48,685 nt of DNA from Lacticaseibacillus manihotivorans DSM 13343 = JCM 12514 (GTDB lineage Bacteria > Bacillota > Bacilli > Lactobacillales > Lactobacillaceae): NCBI RefSeq assembly GCF_001435035.1, contig NZ_AZEU01000179.1:1-48685 (forward strand). The letters run 5' to 3'. Made by a program: the position numbers and the translations under genes. The notes below the pieces were generated by a model, which made no database searches, was not told the DNA's origin, and worked only from the letters and a program-made list of their open reading frames with translations. This document shows positions 1 to 8,416 of the stretch, one piece after another (positions within the stretch are counted from its first letter, which is position 1; each line of letters begins with the position of its first letter).

Positions 1-42
1 TAATCATCAGATGAATTATTGTATTTCATCTGACAACCATAA

Positions 43-249
43 AGGGATTATCGCACCGGTCGTTATCAAGAGATGTTAGTCGGCACCGGTGATCGTGATG
101 TCGAAAATATTCAGTTTTATCAACATCAAGGCTTTGTCCAAAGTGGGGTGCGCAAGGACTTTTTCAAGCAGTATGCGCAACCGATTCTCGTCGATGGTGT
201 CCCGTTAAACGATATGATTTTGTTTACACAAGCGGTGCCTGTTCGTTAG
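43..249 (+). pseudogene. C-terminal remnant of a GNAT N-acetyltransferase
   Basis: An open frame without a plausible start runs from about 43 to a TAG at 247-249. Its translation contains the GNAT-like strings EMLVGTGD, IQFYQHQGF and, near the end, PILVDGVPLNDMIL, which fit the last third (acetyl-CoA site and final strands) of a small acetyltransferase. A stop codon at 40-42 closes the frame upstream, and the preceding bases hold an 8-bp inverted repeat (CAGATGAA/TTCATCTG, about 9-31). Only about 68 codons remain, so this is a truncated copy, or a gene broken by a frameshift near the window edge. The tail overlaps the convergent oxidoreductase by about 26 bp. The family call is moderate; the substrate is unknown. 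Confidence 0.5.
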
Positions 250-1192
250 GGTAGTAAAAACCCCAGGCCTCGCGTGCTTGGCTCATGATCACCGCGGTGT
301 CATAAGTCCAAGCCAAAGTTGGGTTATCGCCAGTTTCCACGGCTTTGGCCATATCAAGAATTTCATAAGCCATGGTATGATGCCAATCCCCGGCGCTGAT
401 TGTCGTAAGTTCTTGACCAGTGATCGCAAGCGTGGCGTGATCTGCGCGTGGGTATTCAGGAACTTGCACGAAGCCATGATCATACGCTGCTAGCCCGACT
501 TTTGGCATCATTGCTTGCAGATTCAAGACGACCGTCGCTTGTTCTCCATGGTCGTTGGTCAACAAAAAGCTACTTTGATCATCGACGCCAGTGGCTGAAC
601 GCGTCATTTGCGTAGCGACCAGTTTGGGGCTAGCTGACATCAAGCGTCGGACAAAGGATAAGGCGTAAATGCCGATATCCAGCAAAGCTCCGCCCGCCAA
701 ATCAGGATTTAATAAGCGGTCTTGTGGATCGGTGGCGTTGATGCCAAATGAGACTTGAATCGTGCGGAGTTTGCCCAGATCAGCGACGGCATCATCAAGC
801 GCTGGATACAACGGCATATGATAAATCGTTTGGGCTTCCATTAAAATCAAATGTTTTTGCTTTGCAATGGTGATCAATTCTGACAATTCGCGGGCGTTTA
901 ATGTGATCGATTTTTCGGCAAACACATGCTTACCTGCCAGCAGTGCGGCTTTGATATTGGCATAATGAAAATTGTGCGTGGTGGCGACATAGACGATATC
1001 AATGTCAGGGTCAGCAAACAAATCAGCATAACTGCCGTAAGCTTTTGGAACGTTGAATTCATCGGCGAAAGCCTGTGCGCGGTCAATGTCTCTGGCCGCC
1101 ACCCCGTAAAGTGTTTGAGCGGCTGGGAAGAATTTGGCGAAGTTATGGGCGATGCGACCTAAACCGACGATGCCCCAATGATAATTAGTCAT
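224..1192 (-). CDS. Gfo/Idh/MocA family NAD(P)-dependent oxidoreductase
   Basis: This 322-residue cytoplasmic protein has the family layout: an N-terminal Rossmann fold with the nucleotide motif GIVGLGRIA (about residues 8-16) and an alpha/beta substrate domain. The sequence FAEKSITLN (about residues 91-99) holds the conserved EK motif, whose Lys is usually catalytic. Family members oxidise or reduce sugars, inositols or trans-dihydrodiols; the substrate cannot be read here, although the sequence resembles the dihydrodiol-dehydrogenase-like members common in lactobacilli. The start is the ATG at 1190-1192 behind GGAGGG. A cre-like site overlaps its likely -10 (see 1210-1224), which would fit carbon-catabolite control. 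It is a single-gene unit facing away from the next gene. Confidence 0.85.
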   Translation of the reverse strand: MTNYHWGIVGLGRIAHNFAKFFPAAQTLYGVAARDIDRAQAFADEFNVPKAYGSYADLFADPDIDIVYVATTHNFHYANIKAALLAGKHVFAEKSITLNARELSELITIAKQKHLILMEAQTIYHMPLYPALDDAVADLGKLRTIQVSFGINATDPQDRLLNPDLAGGALLDIGIYALSFVRRLMSASPKLVATQMTRSATGVDDQSSFLLTNDHGEQATVVLNLQAMMPKVGLAAYDHGFVQVPEYPRADHATLAITGQELTTISAGDWHHTMAYEILDMAKAVETGDNPTLAWTYDTAVIMSQAREAWGFYYPNEQAPLV

Positions 1193-1209
1193 GAGAACCC
1201 TCCATTAAA

Positions 1210-1224
1210 TTGTAAACGATTTTA
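1210..1224 (+). promoter_or_regulatory. possible cre (CcpA) site in the oxidoreductase promoter
   Basis: TTGTAAACGATTTTA matches the cre consensus WTGNAANCGNWNNCW with one mismatch (position 14). It overlaps the probable minus-strand -10 (TACAAT, complement of 1209-1214) of the oxidoreductase gene, a typical place for CcpA repression. This is a consensus match only. Confidence 0.4.
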
Positions 1225-1286
1225 AACTTAGTCTACCACCCGAGCACAACGGCATAAACATGTTAGAATAAGTTGAGGTGATTAAG

Positions 1287-1784
1287 ATGAATGATACCCA
1301 TTTGATCGAATTAGCTGCGTTTGTTTTGCGGCAGCGCGACGGTAACGCCGACGTGTTAGAATCAGTGATGCACATTCCCACTGCGGCGATTTTGCAAGGC
1401 CAAGCCGCGTTATTGCCACAACAGCGCGAACAATTGCGTTATTTGTTTACGGATTACGAATGGATGCTCGCCCAAAAGCTGGCAGTGTTTGAATCCACAA
1501 CACCCGTAGTCGGCGGCTTAGCCCAACGCTATCAAAATGCCAAAACGGTGATCGCCAAAGCTTGGTTGCAAACACCAAGCTTGACGACGAATTACGTCAA
1601 AGAACCGCTGGGTGCCGGGCGCGTGTCTGTGCACTTACAATTGCGTCAAGATTACGGTGTGCATGGTTTGGTCGACATTTTGGACTTTGTCGTGCCAACG
1701 ACCATCGCCAAACAATTGCAAACCAAACAACTCGACTTATTAACTTGGGCCGATGAACATTTAGATGATCCGGAAGTGAAGTAA
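1287..1784 (+). CDS. hypothetical protein upstream of a glucosaminidase
   Basis: This 165-residue soluble protein is not recognised. The ATG at 1287 is preferred over an in-frame GTG at 1278 because GAGG (1275-1278) lies at the right distance from it. The protein has no signal peptide or membrane segment. It looks mostly helical in its first two thirds, with Gln- and Leu-rich stretches (for example LPQQREQLRYLF), and ends in an acidic helix. Its TAA stop shares one base with the ATG of the GH73 gene (TAATG), so the two are translationally coupled and probably work in one process, perhaps cell-wall turnover. That link is inference from position only. Confidence 0.7.
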   Translation: MNDTHLIELAAFVLRQRDGNADVLESVMHIPTAAILQGQAALLPQQREQLRYLFTDYEWMLAQKLAVFESTTPVVGGLAQRYQNAKTVIAKAWLQTPSLTTNYVKEPLGAGRVSVHLQLRQDYGVHGLVDILDFVVPTTIAKQLQTKQLDLLTWADEHLDDPEVK

Positions 1785-2413
1785 TGGCGCGACGCCGCAA
1801 ACCGCGTAGGAAAAAAACGCACCGCATCAAATTACCAGCCTTGATTTGGCTGATTATATTAGCCATGGGCTTAAGCATCGGCGTGGTGGGCTGTCAATTG
1901 ATCGCCCAACGCTCCGCTGATGTCGATACTGTGGCGCAACACAGCGATGACACGGCGCAAAAGCAAGCCTTCATCGATAACTTGGCGCCGTATGCCCAAG
2001 AACTCCAGCAAGTCTATGGCGTGATGCCTTCGATCACGTTGGCTCAAGCGATCCTCGAATCGGATTGGGGCAACAGCACCTTGGCGTCAAAATACCACAA
2101 CTTGTTTGGCATCAAAGCCGGAAGTGGTGGGGTCGTGTTGACCACGCAAGAATACCTCAATGGCAAGTGGCACACGGTCAATGGTCGCTTTGCCGTGTAC
2201 GCTAGCGATCAAGAATCGATGAAAGCCCACGCCTTATTGTTCGTGAATGGGACCCAATGGAACGCGAAGCAATACGCTGAAGTCTTAGCGGCGACGACTT
2301 ATCAACAAGCAGCCACAGCGTTGAAGACAGATGGTTATGCGACAGATCCTGATTATCCTAGCAAGCTGGTTAAGTTGATTCAGGAGTGGAAGTTGGATCA
2401 GTACGACCAATAA
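1784..2413 (+). CDS. membrane-anchored GH73 endo-beta-N-acetylglucosaminidase
   Basis: This 209-residue protein starts with a very basic segment (RRRKPRRKK), then one hydrophobic helix (about residues 17-38) that would anchor it with the C-terminus outside. The remainder is a GH73 (glucosaminidase) domain, with QAILESDWGNSTLA carrying the expected catalytic Glu, followed by KYHNLFGIKA and FAVYASDQESMKAHA, both typical of the family. Such enzymes cut the GlcNAc-MurNAc backbone of peptidoglycan during growth or cell separation. There are no SH3, LysM or other wall-binding repeats, so it is a minimal membrane-bound form. It is coupled to the upstream unknown gene and followed by a terminator. 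Confidence 0.88.
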   Translation: MARRRKPRRKKTHRIKLPALIWLIILAMGLSIGVVGCQLIAQRSADVDTVAQHSDDTAQKQAFIDNLAPYAQELQQVYGVMPSITLAQAILESDWGNSTLASKYHNLFGIKAGSGGVVLTTQEYLNGKWHTVNGRFAVYASDQESMKAHALLFVNGTQWNAKQYAEVLAATTYQQAATALKTDGYATDPDYPSKLVKLIQEWKLDQYDQ

Positions 2414-2480
2414 TTCGGCGCCATTGTTTCCTATCTCAACAAATATATTTTTGTAAAACAAAAACAAACAAAATCGTTCA

Positions 2481-2506
2481 CAAAAACCCGAATAATCGGG
2501 TTTTTG
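2481..2506 (+). terminator. rho-independent terminator after the GH73 gene
   Basis: AAAAACCCGA pairs with TCGGGTTTTT around a 4-base loop and runs into a T tract; A-rich sequence before it could let it work on the other strand too. Confidence 0.85.
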
Positions 2507-2691
2507 TTTGGATTCAGGCTATAATAGAGGTTAAGTCGTGATGCATCACGCCGCAAGCCGATGGTGAGATATAGCTAAACACGAACGGTAACGTGAAAAT
2601 ACGATGTGATTATCGTAAATTGGTTGTTTGGGTTTATTTTTTGTGTTAAAATTTGTGAAATTCAATAAATGGGTAAAGGATGTGCATACTG
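2507..2691 (+). promoter_or_regulatory. control region of the xpt operon: promoter and possible PurR box
   Basis: A promoter is visible directly before xpt: TTGTTT at 2624-2629, a 17-bp spacer and TAAAAT at 2647-2652, which predicts a start near 2659. Upstream, AAACACGAACGGT (2577-2589) matches 9 of 13 positions of the lactococcal/Bacillus PurBox (AWWWCCGAACWWT), and its central G at 2583 lies about 76 bp before the predicted start, the distance known for lactococcal PurR-activated promoters. A second -10-like TATAAT sits at 2520-2525, followed by a perfect 14-bp palindrome (CGTGATGCATCACG, 2537-2550) and a TACGAT/ATCGTA hairpin (2601-2618). I do not see the guanine/xanthine riboswitch core usual before xpt. 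Confidence 0.5.
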
Positions 2692-3270
2692 GTGAAATTA
2701 CTTGAAGACCGGATCAGAGAAGATGGTCAGGTGCTAGGCGCAGAAGTGTTAAAGGTCGATAATTTCTTGAATCATCAAATCGATCCCGACTTGATGATGG
2801 CGTTAGGTGAGGAATTTCACCGACAGTTTAAAGACCAGAAAATCACCAAGATCTTAACGGTAGAAAGTTCTGGGATCGCGCCAGCGTTGGCTGCTGGGAT
2901 GGCCTTTCATGTGCCAGTCGTGTTCGCACGCAAGCACAAGTCACTCACATTAAAAGACGATTTGTACACGGCTGAAGTTTATTCTTTCACCAAGAAAACC
3001 GCCAACCAAATCGCCATTGCGCAAAAGTTCTTAAGCGCTAATGACAAATGCTTGATCATCGACGACTTTTTGGCTAATGGGCAAGCTGTCGAAGGCTTGA
3101 TCGACATTATTGAACAAGCTAACGCAACCCTTGAAGGTGTCGGCATCGTGATCGAAAAGTCCTTCCAAAAAGGGCGCAAGTTATTAGACGAACGTCACAT
3201 TAAGACTGTTTCCTTGGCCCGCATCAAAGCCTTCAACAACGGTCAAGTCGAATTTGAGGAGGAAGCATGA
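2692..3270 (+). CDS. xpt: xanthine phosphoribosyltransferase
   Basis: This 192-residue type I phosphoribosyltransferase converts xanthine (and less well guanine) plus PRPP to XMP for purine salvage in the cytoplasm. The PRPP-binding loop [10 protein letters not shown] is at about residues 123-132, and the N-terminus ([12 protein letters not shown]) and the [10 protein letters not shown] stretch are typical. I chose the GTG at 2692 because AAAGGA (2675-2680) lies about 11 bases before it and the resulting N-terminus matches the family; an in-frame ATG at 2680 would add four residues but has no spaced ribosome binding site. The stop overlaps the start of pbuX by four bases, so uptake and phosphoribosylation of xanthine are co-expressed. 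Confidence 0.93.
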   Translation: MKLLEDRIREDGQVLGAEVLKVDNFLNHQIDPDLMMALGEEFHRQFKDQKITKILTVESSGIAPALAAGMAFHVPVVFARKHKSLTLKDDLYTAEVYSFTKKTANQIAIAQKFLSANDKCLIIDDFLANGQAVEGLIDIIEQANATLEGVGIVIEKSFQKGRKLLDERHIKTVSLARIKAFNNGQVEFEEEA

Positions 3271-4589
3271 AAAACGCTGACATCTCCGCGCCAAAAGCCG
3301 CTGTTTTAGGTCTTCAACACTTACTGGCGATGTATTCTGGGTCTGTGTTGGTGCCAATTTTGATCGGGGCGTCACTGCATTTTAGCAGTGAGCAAATGAC
3401 GTATTTGGTGTCCATCGATATTTTCATGTGTGGGGTCGCAACGGCTCTGCAGATCTTCTCCAATAAAATCTTCGGTATCGGCCTACCCGTCGTGCTCGGG
3501 TGTGCGGTGCAAGCCGTCGCCCCGTTGATCTTGATCGGGCAGAAATTTGATTTTCAAACCATGTATGGCGCGATCATCGCCGCAGGGTTATTCGTGTTTT
3601 TGATCGGTGGGTTCTTTGCTAAGTTGCGCAAATTGTTCCCACCTTTGGTTACTGGGACGTTGATTACGGTGATCGGGTTGTCCTTAATTCCCGTCGCGTT
3701 CCAAAACCTCGGCGGTGGTTCGACCGCAGCCAAAGATTTCGGCTCGATGACCAACTTAGCTGTCGGTGCGTTCACGGTGTTATTGATCTTGGCGTTTAAC
3801 GTTTGGGGTCGCGGCTTTGTCCGCAGTATCGCCATTTTGATCGGCTTGATCGGCGGGACCGTGTTAGCTGGGTTTTTAGGCATGGTATCCTTTGCGCCAG
3901 TCGCAGAAGCGTCATGGTTCCATGTGCCAACGCCATTTTACTTTGGGGTACCGCACTTTGAATGGAGCTCCATTGTCACCATGATTTTGATTTCGTTAGT
4001 TTCCATGGTGGAATCCACCGGCGTGTTCTTCGCGCTAGGGGATGTTGTTGAGCGTAAGATCGAATCTGAAGATTTGAAAAAAGGCTATCGTGCCGAAGGG
4101 TTAGCCGTATTGCTGGGTGGGATCTTCAACACGTTTCCATACACCACCTTCTCGCAAAACGTCGGCTTGGTGCAATTATCTGGCATCAAGACCCGCAAGC
4201 CTGTGATGTTTTCCGCTTTGTTCTTGATCTTATTAGGTTTATTGCCAAAAATTGGAGCCTTGGCCACCATCATTCCTTCGCCGGTTTTAGGTGGGGCGAT
4301 GCTGGTGATGTTCGGCATGGTGGCCGTGCAAGGCATCCGGATGCTGCAACAAGTGGACTTCCACAATGACAAGAACTTATTAGTCGCGGCCGTTTCCATC
4401 GGTTTAGGGCTTGGGGTCACCACCCAGCCTGAAATCGTCCAAGCCTTGCCAGAAACGTTACAATTATTGTTCGGTTCCGGCATCTTAATGGCATCTGTTT
4501 CTGCGGTATTGTTGAATTGGATCTTCAATTCCAAAACCCCGCAACCAGAACTGGAAACCAAAGACGGTTTAAACGAAAAAGATGAGTAG
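3267..4589 (+). CDS. pbuX: xanthine permease (NCS2 family)
   Basis: This 440-residue polytopic membrane protein of the nucleobase:cation symporter-2 family probably imports xanthine in symport with protons. It has about 12-14 hydrophobic helices. The family region around helix 10, [19 protein letters not shown], is clear, as is [13 protein letters not shown], which carries the acidic residue of the substrate site. The start ATG overlaps the xpt stop (ATGA) and is preceded by GAGGAGG. Position next to xpt supports xanthine rather than uracil as the substrate. The C-terminal tail after the last helix is short and charged, which is normal. Confidence 0.93.
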   Translation: MKNADISAPKAAVLGLQHLLAMYSGSVLVPILIGASLHFSSEQMTYLVSIDIFMCGVATALQIFSNKIFGIGLPVVLGCAVQAVAPLILIGQKFDFQTMYGAIIAAGLFVFLIGGFFAKLRKLFPPLVTGTLITVIGLSLIPVAFQNLGGGSTAAKDFGSMTNLAVGAFTVLLILAFNVWGRGFVRSIAILIGLIGGTVLAGFLGMVSFAPVAEASWFHVPTPFYFGVPHFEWSSIVTMILISLVSMVESTGVFFALGDVVERKIESEDLKKGYRAEGLAVLLGGIFNTFPYTTFSQNVGLVQLSGIKTRKPVMFSALFLILLGLLPKIGALATIIPSPVLGGAMLVMFGMVAVQGIRMLQQVDFHNDKNLLVAAVSIGLGLGVTTQPEIVQALPETLQLLFGSGILMASVSAVLLNWIFNSKTPQPELETKDGLNEKDE

Positions 4590-4610
4590 TTTCACAGAAA
4601 GAAGACGCTG

Positions 4611-5717
4611 ATGGCTCAATTTATCAAACCCGGTGCCGTGATCGGCATCATTGGCGGTGGTGTGCGTGGCTATCAAATGGCCTTGGCCGCTCGCCAAATG
4701 GGGATGCACCCGATCGTGTTAGCCCCAAAAGATAGCGACATCGCTTTTGACGTCGCGGACATGCGCATTGTTGGCGCAGTTAACGACCAAGAGGCGTTGC
4801 AACGCATGGTCGATTTGGCGCAAGTGGTGACTTATGTCGATGAAAATGTCGACGCTAGCACCTTGCAAGAGTTGACCAAGCCGCAACAATTGCCTTCTGG
4901 TGTGGATATTTTAAGCGTGACGCAAGATCGTTATTTGGAAAAAGTGTTCTTAGACGATCAAAACATGAACATTTTGCCTTATGCGCAAGTCGTTACGCCT
5001 AAAGATATCACTGCCGCGGTGGAAAACGTCGGCTTTCCAGCCATTTTAAAGCCGATTCAAAAAGGCATCGGTGTCGATCAGCAATTGCGCTTGACGCAAC
5101 CAGAAGATGTGCACCGCGCCGCACAATTGTTGCAACAACGTCCTTATGTGTTAGAGGCATGGTTGGATGATCCGATCGAATACTCGGTATTAGTCGCCAA
5201 ATCCGGTGACACGATCCGGGTGATGCCAGTGGTGGAAAACCAGTTCAGTCATCATCAACTGAAAGCCTCAACGGTGCCTGCCAGTGGCGGAGCAGCTGTG
5301 ATGGCTGAGATTCAACGCATTGGGCGGGTGATTGCCGAGTCTTTGGATTACACCGGGGTGTTTGGCATTGAATTATTCATGACCAAAAGTTTGGCTTTGT
5401 ATGTCAAACGCCTTTTCCCAGGGCCGCAACTCAACGGCCATGTGTTAACGGAAACCACTGGCGTTTCGCCATATCATTTGCATTTGCGCGCGTTGTTTGG
5501 CTGGCCAATGCCTCAAGTGCGCTTGGTGCAAGGCGGGGCCTTCTTGCCACTGCGAGTTGACGATCGCGCAGCAGCAATGACTCAGATTCAAATCAAACCT
5601 GATTGGCGCTTTACCTTTTATCCAGAAGGCGCGTCTGACATTGGGCAGATCGTCATCACCGGCGACATTGATGAAATCAAAACGACAGTCAATGCCACCG
5701 ATTATTTCCAGATTTAG
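4611..5717 (+). CDS. PurK-like ATP-grasp protein with altered active site
   Basis: This 368-residue protein has the PurK (N5-carboxyaminoimidazole ribonucleotide synthetase) fold: an N-terminal GIIGGGVRGYQMA segment where PurK has GxGQLGRM, TQDRYLEK, an ATP-grasp core with GFPAILKP, and a C-terminal domain. Several signature positions are changed. The GYDGKGQ loop reads GIGVDQQ (about residues 152-158), and the metal- and substrate-binding NEIAPRPHNSGH region reads VKRLFPGPQLNGH, so the usual Asn-Glu pair is gone. No purE lies beside it. It is co-transcribed with xpt, pbuX and purB. A real PurK activity is therefore doubtful; a regulatory role or another ligase activity is possible. Start ATG at 4611 behind AGAAAGAAG. 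Confidence 0.75.
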   Translation: MAQFIKPGAVIGIIGGGVRGYQMALAARQMGMHPIVLAPKDSDIAFDVADMRIVGAVNDQEALQRMVDLAQVVTYVDENVDASTLQELTKPQQLPSGVDILSVTQDRYLEKVFLDDQNMNILPYAQVVTPKDITAAVENVGFPAILKPIQKGIGVDQQLRLTQPEDVHRAAQLLQQRPYVLEAWLDDPIEYSVLVAKSGDTIRVMPVVENQFSHHQLKASTVPASGGAAVMAEIQRIGRVIAESLDYTGVFGIELFMTKSLALYVKRLFPGPQLNGHVLTETTGVSPYHLHLRALFGWPMPQVRLVQGGAFLPLRVDDRAAAMTQIQIKPDWRFTFYPEGASDIGQIVITGDIDEIKTTVNATDYFQI

Positions 5718-5759
5718 TTGCTGTTAATCAATAGGTGAGACATAAGGAGGAACCAGTTC

Positions 5760-7058
5760 ATGATCGACCGTTACAGTCGTCCAGAGATGGCACAAGTTTG
5801 GACCGAAGAAAACCGCTACAAAGCGTGGCTTGAAGTTGAGATCTTAGCTGCAGAAGCATGGTCAACTTTAGGTGAAATCCCTGCAGAAGATGTTAAAGCC
5901 TTACGCAAAAATGCGACCTTCACTGTTGACCGCATTCACGAAATCGAAGCCGTCACCCGCCATGATGTGGTGGCCTTCACGCGGACCGTTTCCGAATCCC
6001 TCGGCGACGAGAAAAAGTGGGTCCACTTCGGCTTAACGTCTACTGATGTGGTGGATACCGCGCAAGGTTCCGTGCTGAAACAAGCTAACGCGATTTTGCG
6101 TGCAGACTTGCAAGCTTTGACAGATGCTCTTGCTAAGCTGGCTAAGGAATACAAGCACACGCCAATGATGGGCCGGACCCATGGCGTGCACGCTGAACCC
6201 ACCACATTCGGGTTAGTCGTTGCCACTTGGTATTCCGAAATGAAGCGCAACTTGAAGCGTTTCGACGAAGCCGCTGCCGACGTTGAAGCTGGCAAGATCT
6301 CTGGTGCCGTTGGGACTTTCGCCAACACCCCGCCAGCTGTTGAAGCTTATGTTTGCGAACACCTTGGCATTCGCGCGCAAGAAATTTCCACGCAGATCTT
6401 ACCCCGTGACTTGCACGCCCACTACATTCAAACCTTGGGCTTGATCGCCACCTCCGTTGAACGCTTCGCCACGCAAGTCCGCCACATGCAACGGACTGAA
6501 GTGCATGAAGTCGAAGAACATTTCAACCCAGGTCAAAAAGGGTCTTCTGCAATGCCACACAAGCGCAATCCGATCGGCTCGGAAAATGTTTCCGGTTTGG
6601 CGCGGGTGATTCGCGGTTACAGTATTCCAGCGCTGGAAGATGTGAACTTGTGGCATGAACGCGACATTTCGCATTCTTCGGCAGAACGCATGATGTTACC
6701 AGATGCCACTGGCTTATTGGATTACATTTTGCATCGGTTCACCACGATCATCGAAAACCTCGATGTCTTCCCAGAAACCATGATTGAAAACATGAACAAG
6801 ACCCACGGCTTGATTTTCTCCCAACGTGTCATGTTGAAGTTGATCGAATCCGGCTTGTCTCGTGAAGCGGCTTATGATTTGGTGCAACCAAAGACCGCTA
6901 AAGCTTGGGATGAACACCGCGACTTCCGCGCTTTATTGGAAGCCGATCCGAAAGTTACCGATCGCTTGTCTGAAGCGCAAATCGATGATGCCTTTGATTA
7001 TCACTACCACTTACGTCACGTCGATGAAGTCTTTGACCGCATCGGGTTAGGCGACTAA
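5760..7058 (+). CDS. purB: adenylosuccinate lyase
   Basis: This 432-residue enzyme of the fumarase/aspartase superfamily performs two steps of purine synthesis, cleaving SAICAR to AICAR and adenylosuccinate to AMP, each with release of fumarate. The superfamily signature [11 protein letters not shown] is at residues 261-271, with the catalytic-loop Ser at 262/263. [12 protein letters not shown] and [15 protein letters not shown], carrying the conserved His, are both present and the length is normal. The start ATG has a strong AAGGAGG ribosome binding site. It is the last gene of the xpt operon and is followed by a terminator. Confidence 0.96.
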   Translation: MIDRYSRPEMAQVWTEENRYKAWLEVEILAAEAWSTLGEIPAEDVKALRKNATFTVDRIHEIEAVTRHDVVAFTRTVSESLGDEKKWVHFGLTSTDVVDTAQGSVLKQANAILRADLQALTDALAKLAKEYKHTPMMGRTHGVHAEPTTFGLVVATWYSEMKRNLKRFDEAAADVEAGKISGAVGTFANTPPAVEAYVCEHLGIRAQEISTQILPRDLHAHYIQTLGLIATSVERFATQVRHMQRTEVHEVEEHFNPGQKGSSAMPHKRNPIGSENVSGLARVIRGYSIPALEDVNLWHERDISHSSAERMMLPDATGLLDYILHRFTTIIENLDVFPETMIENMNKTHGLIFSQRVMLKLIESGLSREAAYDLVQPKTAKAWDEHRDFRALLEADPKVTDRLSEAQIDDAFDYHYHLRHVDEVFDRIGLGD

Positions 7059-7069
7059 TTCAATCATTG

Positions 7070-7096
7070 AAGTCGAGCTCAGTGCTCGGCTTTTTT
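7070..7096 (+). terminator. rho-independent terminator after purB
   Basis: AAGTCGAG pairs with CTCGGCTT (one G-U pair) around a 7-base loop, followed by six T. Confidence 0.85.
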
Positions 7097-7177
7097 GTCG
7101 TCCTTCACTGTCATTTTTGACCGGTGATCTGAATAAAATGTGATAAGCTGAACATAATCTTGATTTCGGAGGAAGTT

Positions 7178-8332
7178 ATGTTTTCGATTCTGCTTGTTAT
7201 CATTTATCTGGCGTTCATCAGCTTGGGGTTGCCTGATTCGTTGATCGGGTCAGGTTGGCCAGCGATGCACACGGCGTTGAATGTGCCGACCAGTTACGCT
7301 GGCATCATTACCATGCTGATCTCAGCGAACACCATTATTTCCAGCCTGTTGTCCGATCGACTCACCCGCAGATTCGGGACAGGCAAGGTCACTGCAATGA
7401 GTGTGGGGACCACCGCGTTGGCTTTGTTTGGTTTTTCGATCGCGCCGAGTTTTATTTGGCTGTGCGTGTTTGCGATTCCTTATGGCTTAGGGGCTGGGGC
7501 AGTGGATGCCGCGTTGAATAATTACGTCGCCTTACATTACAAAAGTCGCCAAATGAATTGGCTTCATTGTTTCTGGGGTGTCGGCGCGGCGATCAGTCCT
7601 TATGTGATGAGCTTTGCCTTGACGCACCAAATGGGTTGGCAAAGTGGCTATCGGATCATCGGGATTGTCCAAGTGCTGCTCACGATTGTTTTAGTGTTCA
7701 GCTTACCTTTGTGGATTCGGCGTCGATCAAGCGAGGCTGAAGTAACGGCTCAGCTTTCAATGCGGCAATTGTTTGCTTTACCTGGTGTGCCGCAAGTGTT
7801 AACGGCATTTTTAACCTATTGTGCGCTTGAATCGACAGCCGGAATCTGGGCATCGAGTTATTTAGTCCAAGCACGTGGGGTCAGTGTGCCCACCGCCGCG
7901 AAGTTTGCTGCACTGTTTTACATGGGCATCACGATCGGACGATTCTTATCAGGATTTATTTCTGATCGACTAGGGGATCGACGCATGATCTGGTTAGGGA
8001 CTGTGATTCTAGGGTTGGGGATCGTGTTGGTTTTGTTACCGTTGACGGTTTCAGTTGCCTTGTGCGGGTTATTGATCATCGGTCTTGGGTGCGCGCCAAT
8101 TTACCCAACCATTATTCATGAAACCCCAACAAACTTCGGCGCAGAAAAATCCCAAGCCGTGATCGGAATTCAAATGGCGTTTGCTTATATCGGCTCGACT
8201 TTTGCGCCGCCGTTGTTTGGGTTATTGGCAGGGGCAATCAACATCGGGTTGTATCCATTTTATCTGCTTGGCTTCATGTTGATCATGATGATTGCGATTT
8301 TCGGATTGAATCGCGCAGTTCACATCGATTAA
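7178..8332 (+). CDS. MFS transporter (sugar/fucose-permease-like)
   Basis: This 384-residue major facilitator has about 12 hydrophobic helices. The opening AFISLGLPDSLIGSGWP matches a family of sugar/fucose-permease-like members in Firmicutes, and the loop after helix 2 reads SDRLTRRFGTGK, the MFS A-motif; a second copy is SDRLGDRRM in the C-terminal half. The substrate cannot be told. The ATG at 7178 is chosen because GGAGG (7168-7172) lies just before it. The gene is a single transcription unit between two terminators. Confidence 0.85.
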   Translation: MFSILLVIIYLAFISLGLPDSLIGSGWPAMHTALNVPTSYAGIITMLISANTIISSLLSDRLTRRFGTGKVTAMSVGTTALALFGFSIAPSFIWLCVFAIPYGLGAGAVDAALNNYVALHYKSRQMNWLHCFWGVGAAISPYVMSFALTHQMGWQSGYRIIGIVQVLLTIVLVFSLPLWIRRRSSEAEVTAQLSMRQLFALPGVPQVLTAFLTYCALESTAGIWASSYLVQARGVSVPTAAKFAALFYMGITIGRFLSGFISDRLGDRRMIWLGTVILGLGIVLVLLPLTVSVALCGLLIIGLGCAPIYPTIIHETPTNFGAEKSQAVIGIQMAFAYIGSTFAPPLFGLLAGAINIGLYPFYLLGFMLIMMIAIFGLNRAVHID

Positions 8333-8335
8333 TTG

Positions 8336-8363
8336 AAATCGCCTTGAATGCAAGGCGATTTTT
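8336..8363 (+). terminator. rho-independent terminator after the MFS gene
   Basis: A perfect 10-bp stem (AAATCGCCTT/AAGGCGATTT) with a 6-base loop and a T tract. Confidence 0.9.
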
Positions 8364-8416
8364 GTTTGGTCACCTTTTGGGGTAAAATAATTAAGATGAC
8401 AAAAAGGGAGATCGAC

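Noticed and set aside
2520-2680. Guanine/xanthine riboswitch before xpt
   Set aside because: The conserved joining segments (TATAATC-like, TTTCTACC-like and a closing ACTA) are not found on either strand of the leader.
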